From the NCBI GenBank assembly GCA_964035575.1, contig OZ037868.1:248001-312000 (forward strand): a DNA stretch of 64,000 nt, written 5' to 3'. The DNA comes from Rhynchopus sp. YZ270_cl-10. Taxonomy: Eukaryota > Euglenozoa > Diplonemea > Diplonemida > Diplonemidae. Within the stretch, counting starts at the first letter, position 1. Each line of letters opens with the position of its first letter. This document shows, piece by piece, positions 42,028 to 52,902 of this stretch. Below the pieces are notes generated by a model. That model did not search any database. It was not told the DNA's origin and saw only the letters and a program-made list of their open reading frames with translations. A program made the translations under genes and the position numbers.

Positions 42028-42839
42028 TTTGTCAGTTTATTTCCCCTTTTGTGTTGCGAGGTCTTCCCTGGAGGTGGATGGATATTGCAAAAAAAAGTAA
42101 CTCTGATAAAAGGGAAAAGGTTTTTCGCTGCTCAATCACCTTTGTTGGAGGGCGATTGGGTATCGGAGGAACCAATTTCGAGCAATGAAACGGGGGCTTG
42201 GTGACAATACTGCACGTTGAACCTAACGAGGGGCATCTAAGAAGTCGTGATCCCAGACAGTGATGAGCTCAGCTCCTCTCCCCACACATCACCACCTTGT
42301 CGCCTGGAACAACCATCACGTAGGACTCTATTATGCCGTCCCATTCCTGTTGAACAGGCATTCTTCCGCTCCCACACCGTTGTCGCCGGGATTCAGTTTG
42401 CGTCTCAACAACGTGAAAAAGGGAGCAGGAGAAGGTTCAATTTTTGGTAATAAGGTAATAAAGTTGGGATGTCAAAACACCCTCTGTAGACGAAAAGACA
42501 CCTTGGACATCTGATATGGTTATCGACCCGCGAGGGACCACTTCATTGGTGACACACAGCAGGGGGGAGCTGCTGTGTACATGACACAGAAGAAAAAAAA
42601 GCATGTTTGTGGAGAATGCACTCAAGACACAAACGGGAAGAAAAAGAAACGAAAAGGTTCTTCGAAGAAGATCGTAAGAAGAGGCAATAAACCCCCCAGA
42701 GGCGATGAGGAAAGCAGAGACAGCCACCCCCCCCCCTTCAGTTCCATAAAAAAGCGGAAAAAGGTGGCAAAGATGAACTACAGCACAGCCTCTCATGGTT
42801 CACGCTTGACCTTGAAAAATGAAAAATGAAAAAGAAAAG
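42028..42839. other. Intergenic
   Basis: No gene recognised. Purine-rich on the plus strand near 42590-42730. Confidence 0.5.
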
Positions 42840-42878
42840 AAAAGATGAACCGAAGCCTCTCGTGCTTAGTCACCTTAT
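42840..42878. repeat. Family A hairpin mini-repeat (A12)
   Basis: AAAGATGAACCGAAGCCTCT, CGTGCTTAGTCACCTTA. One inner pair is lost (CGAAGC against GCTTAG). Only 12 bp separate it from B4. Confidence 0.6.
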
Positions 42879-42890
42879 GAAAACTGTAGT

Positions 42891-42947
42891 CATTGATGCA
42901 GCCACCTCGGACCCATTGTACGATGCCACGCCCTCGGATGAATGCAC
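42891..42947. repeat. Family B mini-repeat (B4)
   Basis: CATTGATGCAGCCACCTCGG ... GTACGATGCCACGCCCTCGG, ATGAATGCAC. The CCTCGG block changed in step with the downstream CCTCGG, but these are repeats in the same orientation rather than pairing partners. Confidence 0.55.
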
Positions 42948-43000
42948 AAAGAAAGTAAAAATCGCATGGATAATCGTCACCCCATTTGCACCCCTCCACA

Positions 43001-43172
43001 ACGGGACCCAGTGACAAGTGACAAGAGAAATCACATGTCATTTCACTTGTCATAATATGACAAAAAAGTCACTCGTCATGACAAGTGATTTTCTATTGGG
43101 ATATAGGCTATTTACTTGTCATTTACTTGTCACCTTTTTCACTTGTCATTTTCACTTGTCACTGGGTCCCGT
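43001..43172. mobile_element. Tiny MITE, 172 bp
   Basis: The ends are ACGGGACCCAGTGACAAGTG and its inverse. The body is built of CACTTGTCA/TGACAAGTG units in both orientations. There is no coding capacity. No clear target duplication. Confidence 0.7.
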
Positions 43173-43385
43173 CGTGATCCCCCTTGCGGCCCCCCCTCCC
43201 CAATTTCGAACGGTTGCTTGAATAACGTCATCGTCACTCTCTCCCACCCCCCCAGGTTGTGTACACGCTTCGCACAGTTCTGTGCGAAAGAAGAAAAAAA
43301 TGAAAGAAAAATGAAAATAGTTGATGTGGCTGAAGGGGGTGATTTGCCCTTCTTGCACCCCCCCTCTATTCAGCCACACCAATAG

Positions 43386-43475
43386 TTGTAAGTGCAAACG
43401 CCTCTGCGGACGCAGACACAGGAAACAAAATTTCTTCGACTAGAAGTACAAAGCCTTCTCTTGGCAGTGAACCGA
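43386..43475. repeat. Family D copy plus partial E copy (D2, E3)
   Basis: 43386-43421 is AAGTGCAAACGCCTCTGCGG, ACGCAGACAC; its apical loop is shortened. 43442-43475 is AGAAGTACAAAGCC ... GGCAGTGAACCG, a decayed E copy. Together they lie 155-245 bp past the stop of the B-box gene. Confidence 0.55.
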
Positions 43476-43631
43476 AGAAAGAAAAAAAAAACCTCCCGGA
43501 GTTAGCTTCCCTCCCCCCTTCGCCCACCTAGCCACCCCCAAAAAATTGCGACAATCGCCTAAAGTACCCAGAAGGCAACTAGGGGATGTACTCAAAAAAA
43601 AAATGGCCGAAGCCTTTGGTACAAATAAAAA

Positions 43632-45200
43632 TCAATGAGAAAACATCATCAACTGTGTTTTGGTGAGCACAATGTTTTTTTCAAAGGCTACCTTCCCGCC
43701 CTCTTTCATCACCGCCCCTAGGTTGTACAATGCGTTTACGTTGAGCGGGTCTAAGTGCACAGCATGCCGGAAGAGCGTTTCCTCTGTCACTTCATCCCCA
43801 TTGTCGAGCACCGTGCTGGCACCTTCACGTAACGCCACACCCAATCCTTCATAGGACCTGCTCGCTGTGGGATCGAGCGCTATGGCTCGCTTGAACAGAA
43901 GCTCTTCGGTAGCAAGACTCCCATCCTCCATGACCGTCGACCCCCCCTTCGGGAGCGTCGTTCCCAGCAGACGATGTGCGACTGCATCCTTTCCGTCCAA
44001 CGCAATGGCCCGTTTGAAAAGGTCTTCCTTCGTCAGAACGTTCCCATCCTCCAACGTCGCAGACCCAATATTGGGTAGATCCCTCGCTAGACGGGAATAT
44101 GCTTGGCTGTTGTGAGGATCCAAAGCGATAGCGCGGGTGAAAAGCTGTGTTTTGCCAATTTCCGGTCCATCTGCAAGCCGTGTCACTCCACCTTGAGGCA
44201 GCGCAGCGCCTAGAGTGCAGTACTCTTCGCTCGTCGCTGGCTGCCATGCCTGTCTTTGCGTTAACAGAACGCCCCCTTGCGCGAGCTCTTCACTCACAAA
44301 ATCGGTTTTCGAAAGCAAACGACACTTCTTAAGGAGCGCGGTGAATTCAGGTCCTGGAGTGGTGATAAGGTTGTTCGCATAGCGCCGTGGACGGGGAAGG
44401 GTTAGGTGTGAGAGGATTGATGCAACTTCCTGCCCTTCAAGGACCGCACGAAGTGTTTGTTCTTCTGGAAGCGCGCAGGTCGCGGTTGCCTTAGAGATGG
44501 CGGAGTCGGCAGTAGCAATGTATTGTGTAAGGGTAAGCATCTCGGCCTCGATGTGGCAGGCACGTAGCATCGCAGAGCGGGTGGTGTCCTCGGACAGCTC
44601 GGCACCACGGCGTAGAACGGCTTCGTGCAAGGAGAGGAAGGAGGTGTCCACGGAGGCCTGCATGGCGTGGTCCTCTTCCCCCATCTGTGCGCGCCGTGCT
44701 GTGAGATGCGCGAGACGCCGCTTCGCAACGTCCCGCGCTGCTGTCGCTGCGTTGACCCCGACGTACCCTAAGGAAACCTGCATTTCTGCCCTCACCTCCC
44801 CCATATCAATGAAGCTGTGTCCTACGTGGGGACCCTGTTTTAAACAGCGGAGGCACATAGCTGCGTTGTCACAACCTCGCTCTGTGCACGCAAGCTGCAG
44901 GGCACACCCTGCATGCGAAGTGCACGTAGGTGTCGTCACACCTATAGGGAGAAGGCTTGCACGATGACTGCTGCGGTCCTTTGCGCGGTGCACACCATCA
45001 CAGCAGGCCTCCGAAGCGCACAGATACAGCTCCGTACAATGTCCACACTGCAGCGCTGCTGCAGCTCCACAGCCTTCACATGATAGGGCTGGGCTTGCTG
45101 CGTCTACCGCTAGTGGTGGGGGTGGCGGCGGTGGCAAGCTTCCTCCACCAAGGCCCTCCCCTTTCAAACGTAGCAAGGCACTCCCGAGACTCCACCACAT
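43632..45200 (-). CDS. B-box zinc finger / TPR-like repeat protein
   Basis: A single exon of 522 residues. After a Pro-rich N-terminal linker there are two B-box-type zinc modules: SCEGCGAAAALQCGHCTELY onward (about 40-85) and CTSHAGCALQLACTERGCDN onward to HVGHSF (about 92-132). A helical, coiled-coil-prone middle follows. From about residue 325 there are at least five 38-40-residue repeats with the pattern YxxLGxxLPxGGxxxLxDGxxxTxExLFxRAIALDP, i.e. TPR/Sel1-type helices with a Gly-rich insert. This is a scaffold or ubiquitin-related adaptor type; no RING or catalytic domain is seen, so an E3 role is not supported. Bounded by a clear stop (FSH-TGA). The start is the first Met in the frame. 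Confidence 0.88.
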   Translation of the reverse strand: MWWSLGSALLRLKGEGLGGGSLPPPPPPPLAVDAASPALSCEGCGAAAALQCGHCTELYLCASEACCDGVHRAKDRSSHRASLLPIGVTTPTCTSHAGCALQLACTERGCDNAAMCLRCLKQGPHVGHSFIDMGEVRAEMQVSLGYVGVNAATAARDVAKRRLAHLTARRAQMGEEDHAMQASVDTSFLSLHEAVLRRGAELSEDTTRSAMLRACHIEAEMLTLTQYIATADSAISKATATCALPEEQTLRAVLEGQEVASILSHLTLPRPRRYANNLITTPGPEFTALLKKCRLLSKTDFVSEELAQGGVLLTQRQAWQPATSEEYCTLGAALPQGGVTRLADGPEIGKTQLFTRAIALDPHNSQAYSRLARDLPNIGSATLEDGNVLTKEDLFKRAIALDGKDAVAHRLLGTTLPKGGSTVMEDGSLATEELLFKRAIALDPTASRSYEGLGVALREGASTVLDNGDEVTEETLFRHAVHLDPLNVNALYNLGAVMKEGGKVAFEKNIVLTKTQLMMFSH

Positions 45201-46247
45201 ATACCAGGGGGGGTGTAGGGGTTCAAGGGGTGGGTGTGCAGACCTGGGGGGGTGGTGGAATGAGGATAGGGGACCGTTGCGTTCCCATGCAAAGGTTAAA
45301 GAGCATGGGTTGGGGTTTCACTACTTAGGGAGGGTTCGGAGGGCGAGGTTGGGTAACAACCACAAGCATGCCGCAGTTTCCTGGACCTTGGTGCCGGTAT
45401 GGGAGACCTCGGACTCAGGGGTTTCCCTTGACCTCGCGAGGTCCACTCTCTCAAGTTGCTGGCAAGAGCTACAAGCATGCTTGGTCTCCTCTGACGCTGG
45501 CAAGAGTATTGACCACCAGCTTGGAGAGTGAGGCCATCGGCGGAGCACCTCAGCGAAGATATGATCGACTATGAAATCGAAAGAAGTGGTTCAGGCGCTG
45601 AAGGATGTTGGCGACACCTTAGTCGCCACAAGACACGAGTCGCGGCAATCGGTTAATAGTTTAGGTAAACTAAACCGCGCGCACAAAAAGCGGACCGGGG
45701 ACAACCTCTCTGTGTCCGTGAAGCGTGTCCGGAAGTCGGAGGAGTATATGAGAGAACGCACGAAGAAGCGGTTGTCCGCAGGTGTGGTTGGGGCATTTGC
45801 GTTTTTGGAGGCTCAAGGCAGCACCTACATGAAGCCTCACGAGATACATACTGTGGACACTGAAGACACTGACTTGACTCAGGGTCCACACTACGACTTT
45901 GTGCTCATGAAGTGTATATGGACACGCTCCCGACGAACGCAATATGGTACCAAGTTCACAGTTTAAGACATATCCAAGTGTCGCGTGCAGTACTTCAAAC
46001 GCTTCTATAATCATTTGCGCTAGGAAAACGTTCAACCACCCCCTTAAGAAGGGAACCCCTGCGAGAGGTAGGAACTCTATAAACAGCTATGATTTGGCAT
46101 CAAAAAACGTATTTTTGATACATACTTTTCAAAAAAACAAAACTACTGGAAAAAAAATCATATTTCCTTGGAAAAAGAAACAGAAACTCGCTGAACAATA
46201 TATTTTTTAGAAAGGAGAAAGCTAGAAAACCTTCCCACCAAACGACA
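45201..46247. other. Intergenic with one open frame
   Basis: Contains the plus-strand ORF at 45571-45966 and little else. No repeat family recognised. Confidence 0.4.
45571..45966 (+). CDS. Hypothetical 131-aa protein or transposon remnant
   Basis: The only plausible plus-strand ORF among minus-strand genes. It is basic and helical (MKSKEVVQALKDVGDTLVAT; KRVRKSEEYMRERTKKRLS) and ends GTKFTV-TAA. The charge pattern resembles an N-terminal DNA-binding region of a transposase, but no motif decides this and its orientation against the cluster also argues for a remnant. It may not be expressed. Confidence 0.35.
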   Translation: MKSKEVVQALKDVGDTLVATRHESRQSVNSLGKLNRAHKKRTGDNLSVSVKRVRKSEEYMRERTKKRLSAGVVGAFAFLEAQGSTYMKPHEIHTVDTEDTDLTQGPHYDFVLMKCIWTRSRRTQYGTKFTV

Positions 46248-49200
46248 TCAGCCATCCCTTGAAACCGCTGCTGTGTTTGCACCCATTTTTGGAAGCGCTG
46301 CTTTGACGTGATTCTTTGCCGTATCACTATTTGTGGGGCTCTGCCTGAAGAGCGAGCCTGCGTTTTTGAGTGGGAAGAGCAGACGGGAGGTATCCGCTAG
46401 GGTGACTTCTTGCTCTGTGGAACTTCCTCCTCCCCCTACTCCTCCACCTCCACCTGGCGAAGCGCCACGCGGAGAGAGCCCATGCTTGAGGCTCCGTGCG
46501 GAGTCTTCAATCTCTCGCCACATGGAGTGGATGTCCACCTGCTCCTCTTGGCGTTGCGATGCGACGATGGCACCTTCGTGCTGCTGCATGAAGCGTTTCT
46601 CGGCGTGGAGGCGGCGGCGCTCCCTGCGGTTGCGGTCGTTGCGCAGCGTGCTCCCGAGGAGCGTCTCGTTCTTGAGGATCTGCATGCGGCAGCTCTTGAG
46701 CAGGATGTCGTAAAGGTCCATGCCCGCATCTGCGTAGCGCTCCATCTCCTCAAGCTTCGACTCCTGAGAGGGGCCTACGTAGCCTCGCAGGCGGTGGTCG
46801 CATCTGTGCGGTTTGGGATAATATGGCAGCTATAGAACAGGAAGGATGGGGATGGGGTGTGGGGGTGTGCATACCTGTCCAAACAGCGTGTCTTGGCTTC
46901 AGTGCCGTTGCCTTCGCCTGCCTTGTTGAGGCGGTTGATCTTGAGGTGGTTGTTCATCTTGAAGAGACGGCGTTTGGTGCGTTCTTTGTCTTCTTCGTTC
47001 TCGCCGTGGGCGAGTTTGTCGGGGCCTGTTTGCCTTCGGAAGCCGAGGGAGGGGGCGGGGCAGCGTGACTTCTTGGTGGGGCCACAGAAGCGGTTTGTGA
47101 TAATCATCTTCTGCACCTTGGAGGCAAGTCCACGATGCTTGTTGACCTTGAAGATGCTGGCGCGGCTGGCACTGCGTGAGCCGCCCAGCTTGTTGGAGTC
47201 GATTGCTTCGTTGGTTTCATCCACTTCCTGCTCATTGAGGAACTGCACGACCGCAGCAGGGAGCACCGCATTGCTGTCTTCGTCGGGCATTTTGTCGGGC
47301 ACCTCCATCACCACCTGCTGTACACTCCCTGTCCGACGACCTCGCATGTCCACTTCAGGCAGGTCTGTCAAGAAGGTGCTCTTCGTTGCAGCCTTCTCCT
47401 GCATAACCATCGATTCTTCATGGGCAATCAGAGACGCATGCACCGTGTCGGTTAAGGTGTGCGACGAGATGTTGTAGCTCCCCCCGATCACGTAAGGATC
47501 CAAAAACCCAATCGGAACCAACCAAGGGCTGAACAGACGGATCCGCCTGTCGTACCCAGACGCAACCACAATGCTGTGCGGGGTGTTGTAGGCAGACAGC
47601 CCCATAAAACCTTCGTCGTGTGTACGCTGTTCTGCAAAGGGTGTGGGCTTGAATTTGTCAGCGAAGAGCGCGCCACGCCCGGCCCTGATGAAGGTGCTGC
47701 TTTTATCCACAACCTCGAGCGCCGCGGTGACGATCTTGCCTACGGTGTAGCACAGAAGAACACCCTTTTCGTCGCCAACAACAAGAATCTTACTTGACGA
47801 CGAATACGTCACTGCCGACAGCGGTGTTTTCGACGGCGTTTCGAACTGCAGAACTAAACGCAGTTTGCGGCTCTGCGAATCCGTCGGAATGATCCAAATC
47901 TGAATAAACCCCTTCCCCACCCCTACTGCCAACAACGGGTGGCTGTCAAAGAAACACATACACCCTATCACGCTCGCCTCCGCACAACGCACCGTATCAA
48001 GCAACAACGGGGTGAAGGCGCCGTGCCGCGGATCTTTGGAGATCTTCCAGAGCGTGAACACCGACTTCGTGCCTACTGCGTAGAGCAGCCGGTTTTCGTT
48101 GTACGCAGTGCACTTCCCTTGCGTCACGCATTTTGGGAACTCCGGGTTGGACATCCCTGCGATGCGTGCTGTGGTGCCGGAGAGGTTGTACACGAAGACC
48201 TTGCCGTTCCAGCCTACACCGAAGAGGTAGCGGAGGGACGCAGAGACGGTGATGACTTCGAGGTGGCGGACCTCCTGGCCGCAGCATGCGGAGTAGCGGC
48301 AGATGAATGCACCATTCGAAGTTGTAAAGGAACGCACGTAGCCGCGCTGCGTGCCCACGAAGAAGGCGGACCCGGATTGGTCTATCGCGAGCGCAGAGAT
48401 CTGGTCGTTCTCGGGAACCAGGTCGCTGTGTGCGGTGCACAGCTCGCCGTTCCCAATATGCCAGAACCGCACCCTCCGTCCAGCGCCTGTAACCAACATC
48501 TGCGACTCAGTGGCATAAGCGGGCGCAGTGTTCTGAGACCCATCTACCGTGTTGACCGACCGATCGACCGAATGGCAATAACTCAAACAGACAAACCTCT
48601 TCGGCGCTGCAACGTACAACTGCTTCTCCCCAGGGACAAAGCACATTGACCCAAACAAATTATCCGACCCCACATGCCCACGGATCCCCAACGCATTTCG
48701 CGTAAACGTCTGCACACAAAGCAGGGTTCGGAGGTCCCAGATCTTCACCATCCCGCTTTGCTCACACGAAATGACCTGGGGAGAGTCCTGCACTGCATGC
48801 AACCCTACGATCGGCGTGGTATGCGGGCAGATCTTATCTACCAGCATCAACGGGGAGTGCTTCCCCGAGGTGACCGGCCAGGCAAGGATCTCTCTTTGGT
48901 AACCACCACTCAAAAGCAACCCGCTTTCATTGCTAAACGCGAGGGTTAACAGCCCAGAGGCAGCGCCGCCACAGGACACTACAATATCACCACGTATTGG
49001 TTCTTGAACGTGAACGGCAGGGTCAAGCGACGCACTGACAATTTTATCATTAGGCAGAATGAGCACACGGTGTATCGGTGAGCTATGCGGCGACCACTTC
49101 TGCAGAGCGTGGAGCTCGATGATGATGTTCGCGTTTTCCCCTGGGTCTGTCTCATCGCTTATGTAGCGCCCGGTTTCTCTGCAGAGTTTGATGCCCCATA

Positions 49201-50119
49201 CGGTAATACATCCTGAACGGGATGCTGTGTAGAGCACCTTCCCTTTGGTAGACCATACCATGTCTAATTGCGATTCATCTAAGCGCATCACACAACGTTC
49301 TCGCTTTAGCTTCAAATCTACGATACGCATTGTTAAGTCAACGCAGGAGGCCACAACGATGTTGTGGTATTTTATGTATGTTGCGCATAACAGCTTGCCC
49401 CCAGCTACCGGGATAAATTCGTAGTTTGCGAAAGGACTGTCGGATTCGCAGAGGCGAATTCCTTTGTCAGCGTTGATCATTATTTTGCCGAGGCTAGGGA
49501 CGTATTGGATTGTGGAGAGGGCAGGCTCGTTGATTGGTACAGTGTGCTTGGAAGTAACGTTGTAGGTATGGATCTCTGGTGCACCGCTGACCCGTCCTTT
49601 CATGGTCGCCTGTATGAGAAACCAAAAGAGCTGCTCCCATTTGAGGGTGTTCGCTTCGTCGATGTCGATGGCTTGGAAGAGGGAGGCGACCTTTTGTTTG
49701 AGGTTGAAGAGCAGATGGCTCGTTTCGTGATACACCTCTGTCGCGAAGGTGTCGATTACACGGCGTTTTCGGGGCGCATTTTGCGCCGCCTGCGCTGTAA
49801 GCAATCTATGAAAAAACACCTCAAGCTCGCTCTGCGTAAGGTACAGCTCTTTGCGTGGTAAACGGCATTCACGGCATTCTTGAGCGAGCTCGACAAACGC
49901 GTGCTCCATGTCTGCAGGCTGCATGTCAACGTGCTGGAGAAGGTCGACCGCAAAGTTGCGTGTAATATACTGGGTATCATGCGGGGCGTTGTCGTTGCTG
50001 TCATTGTCCTGGTCGTCGTCGTCGTCCTCATCAAAGGACATTCTGCTCTGCAAGATGTGTGGGACAAAAGGATCATTTCCCTTGGGGCTCTGCTCCCACG
50101 TCATCACAACGTCGGACAT
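46248..50119 (-). CDS. WD40-repeat / EF-hand protein, ciliary WDR49-like
   Basis: Exons 50119-46875 and 46803-46248 join (phase 2) to 1266 residues. An acidic start (FDEDDDDDQDNDSNDN) is followed by EF-hand-like segments (LYLTQSELEVFFHRLL; AIDIDEANTLKWEQLFWFLI, about 100-170), then many WD40 blades from about residue 190 to 860 (e.g. GMVKIWDLRTLLCVQTF, GFIQIWIIP, GCITVWGIK). The tail is charged, with KMNNHLKINRLNKA and, in exon 2, LEEMERYADAGMDLYDILLK followed by an Arg/Glu-rich helix. EF-hand plus double beta-propeller plus helical tail is the layout of WDR49/WDR64 axonemal proteins, so a cilium role is likely but inferred. The exon 2 acceptor CACAG at 46804 was chosen because an earlier AG leads to a stop. 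Confidence 0.85.
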
Positions 50120-51000
50120 TATGTACAGGGACGACCATTAAGCAGATACCAGGTGGGGAAAAATGGCACAGCAAATATCAGGGGCTGAAAAAGTGGGGAA
50201 AGTTGCTTTGAATACTATTCTAAAACAAAAAAGACGGATTTGGGTATTGTGTTTCTGGTGAAATAAGGTGGGAATATTCATGTGGGAAGGGAAGGAAAAT
50301 GTGTAACATTTTGTGACCAATTTTCCAACCTTTTTTGAAACACGTTCGTGTGTATCTTGGCGTTATCGTGTGTTCCCCAACGAAAATAGTAGGATCGGTA
50401 GGTAAGTAAAAGGAAAAAAGGTTTTTTTCGTTGATTGCACAATCATCCTGTTTGAGGGATGATTGGCGACCGTACCGGTAATACTATTTCCCCTTTAAAG
50501 CAAGCTTCGTAGGAATAAGAAAAATAGATTATTATTGGGTGACTTTTTCTTGTACTCTGACCGGGCTTGGGGAACATTGTTCTCCGCCGGAAGCCCCGAG
50601 AAGGAGCTTTGCAGGGGGATTTTTTTGGCCCCATCAGCAGCTTTTTTCAAAACTCAAAATCCTGGCGGCGGGGGGGAAAAAAAATGTATCAAAATGGGTG
50701 TAAAAAATAGGAGAGGAAGCAGTCTTTATTATATGTCTCGTTGTCTTTTTTATTCATTTTTTTTTTTTTTTTGTTTGTTTGTTCGTGAAGGAATGAAGAA
50801 AAATGGAATACCGTTTTTTTTTCACGCCCCTCTCCGCAAAAAGCAACACACCAGAATCCACTCAAGTGTTCCCACTGAAAGGAGGCGCTATTGGACAATG
50901 TGTGGGGGTATTAAAATATTTTTTTTTTTAGCGAACGAGAGTGCACCAAAAAAATGGGGAATGGAAGGGAGGGACTTAAAAGAGCACAAATAAAAGTAGA

Positions 51001-51051
51001 CTTGAAATACAAAGCCCTCTTGTGACAGTGTACCTTGGTACATGACCAAGT
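51001..51051. repeat. Family E mini-repeat (E4)
   Basis: CTTGAAATACAAAGCCCTCT, GACAGTGTACC, TTGGTACATGACC. The 3' CCGG block is lost. Confidence 0.55.
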
Positions 51052-51514
51052 AGTGACCAAATAATAAGTGCAAATGAAAAAGAAAGAAGAGAGCTGTGTG
51101 GTCCTAACGTTGCAAGAACCCCCCACCCCCCCCCTTCTCCCCCCCCCGCAAGACTTCAGGGTGAATGGTGTTGATAATTCACCAAATGGCTTCTATTGTG
51201 TCGCCCCCAAGAAAATCCCAGAATTGTGTCCAGACTGCACACCCATAGAGGTGTGGCAGAGAGAGACAAAAACTAAAAACGCAGGGCGCCATTTTCTTCT
51301 TTTAGTTAGTGTTTTCTTTTTGAGCAATTGAATCATTGACAACGTGTAGAGGACGGGTTCTGTACAACAAAGTCGCCCGAAGGCTAAAAATTTTTTGTTT
51401 GCAAAACCCCTACGCTTGTTTAGAGACACATGGAGAAGAGTCAAATGTGGGATCTCACATTTGGCTTCTTGGAAGGTTCTTGGGGAGGGGAGAAAAAAAA
51501 ACGGAAAATTTTGT

Positions 51515-51547
51515 AAGATGAATGTGCCTCTCGTTCACACACATCTT
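51515..51547. repeat. Family A hairpin with compensating changes (A13)
   Basis: AAGATG-aa-TGTG, loop CCTCTCGTT, CACA-ca-CATCTT. Compared with the consensus, both the inner (CTAAGC/GCTTAG) and outer (AAGGT/ACCTT) stems are replaced by different sequences that still pair. Confidence 0.75.
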
Positions 51548-51567
51548 TAAGAAAAGAGAAGGAATGG

Positions 51568-51646
51568 TTATTGATACAGGCACCACCTCCGAATGACCGT
51601 ACGAAAAGAATAAAGAAAAAAATGCCAGCCATCCGGATGAAAGCAC
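51568..51646. repeat. Family B mini-repeat with loop insertion (B5)
   Basis: TTATTGATACAGGCACCACC, TCCGAATGACCGTACG, then about 20 extra A-rich bases, then TGCCAGCCATCCGGATGAAA. The insertion sits in the predicted loop and leaves both arms whole. Confidence 0.65.
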
Positions 51647-52272
51647 AAGAGAAGAGAACCCATTGCGCCTCTGATTAATCACCTTGCGGGAAAAAAAAAA
51701 AATGGAAGTAGGTTCTCCACGTGTCGTTTTTTGGAGAGAATATCTCAGAAATTATTTTTTTTTCCAAGATGCGGGAAAGAAAAGAGTTTTTTTTTTTCTG
51801 CTTCGATCCGAAAAAGACGGGTTCTGTAGAAGATGGGTTCTGCAGGCTAATTTTTTGGGTGATAGGCAACGTAAAGACGCCAGTTTTTAATGAGAGTTGC
51901 TATTTTTTGTAGGGAAGGGGGATACCATCCGAACGCGCGTTCGAAAAACGAAAACGCCCAAATCAAAAATTGGAAAACGCAAAAAATTTCTCCTTTGGGG
52001 CCTAGCAATCACGTCCTGCAGGCTAATTTGTAAGATGACGGTCACATCTTTCCACCCATAGACGATAGAGGAAATATTTTCGTTTTCCCCCGAATCCTCA
52101 AGTAAAAAAAAAAAGGATCAAAAATAATTTGGTCGAAGTCATATAGAATCTGACGTCAGGGTATGACAAAAGAAGACAACCTTCTTTCTTTTCGATTATC
52201 CTGCAAATTTTGTTGCGTTTTTCTCTTTTCCATTGCATGAATTGTGTGACGTGGGGTACAACAACGTGACGT

Positions 52273-52308
52273 TGATTGTAGTACAAACGCCTCTGGGACG
52301 CAGGCACT
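52273..52308. repeat. Family D mini-repeat (D3)
   Basis: ATTGTAGTACAAACGCCTCT, GGGACGCAGGCACT. The apical hairpin is collapsed. Confidence 0.5.
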
Positions 52309-52360
52309 GACACTCCGCAGAAAACAGATACTGAATATAAGAAACAATTTGCAGGCACGC

Positions 52361-52395
52361 ACCTTCCGTCGATTCTATTTCCTCTTTGCCAATGC
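52361..52395. repeat. Family G short repeat (G2)
   Basis: ACCTTCCGTCGATTCTATTT, CCTCTTTGCCAATGC; 35 bases matching G1 at 10912-10945. Confidence 0.5.
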
Positions 52396-52527
52396 TCAGG
52401 TAATGAAAAAAAGAAGGGGGAAAAAAAGAGGAGAAAGTTGAGCACGACAATCTCTTAGGTCTCCCTTAATTATCCTACCATAAAACCCCCCCCTCTCCTC
52501 TTCTCTCTGTATTGCCTTTCGTAAGAT

Positions 52528-52630
52528 TCCCCCCTCCCCTCCCCTCCCTCCCTCCCTCCCCTCCCTCCCTCCCTCCCCTCCCTCCCTCCCCTCCCTCCCT
52601 CCCCTCCCTCCCTCCCCCCTTCCCCACCCC
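52528..52630. repeat. Polypyrimidine tract (CCCT/CCCTCCCT)n
   Basis: About 100 bases of C/T only on the plus strand. The minus strand (the transcribed-gene sense) is a GGGA repeat able to form G-quadruplexes, or a triplex with the purine strand. Confidence 0.9.
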
Positions 52631-52794
52631 TACACTCCCCACCTTCAAAAACCAATTAAAATCGAAGGTTTATTAAAAAAAACTAGCTTTCGCTTGAAGC
52701 ATTTTTTTCTCCCAATTTCTTTGTTTTTTGTTTTCGATCTCCTACAGGGTTTTACCCCCCTTTTTTTTTGCTGTTGTATCAACAAAAAAAAAAA

Positions 52795-52891
52795 AACTTA
52801 TAAGATGAACCGCTAAAGAGAGAAGTAGTTCACCCTTTTTTTGAAAACTTGGTTGTATTAGTGTAGCCACCCTAGAGTGTGCTCCACTATA
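52795..52891. repeat. Adjacent family A and C copies (A14, C6)
   Basis: A14 (52795-52835, TTATAAGATGAACC ... GTTCACCC; TGAAC/GTTCA can pair) is followed after 5 bases by C6 (52841-52891), the near-twin of C1. C6 ends 11 bp before the stop codon of the next minus-strand gene, so both sit in that gene's 3' flank. Confidence 0.75.
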
Positions 52892-52902
52892 ACCTTTTTT
52901 TT

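Larger units (their letters stand above)
50120..52902. other. Repeat-rich intergenic region
   Basis: A 2.8-kb gap without genes. It holds members of families E, A, B, D, G and C (listed separately), a polypyrimidine tract and many homopolymers. Confidence 0.5.
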
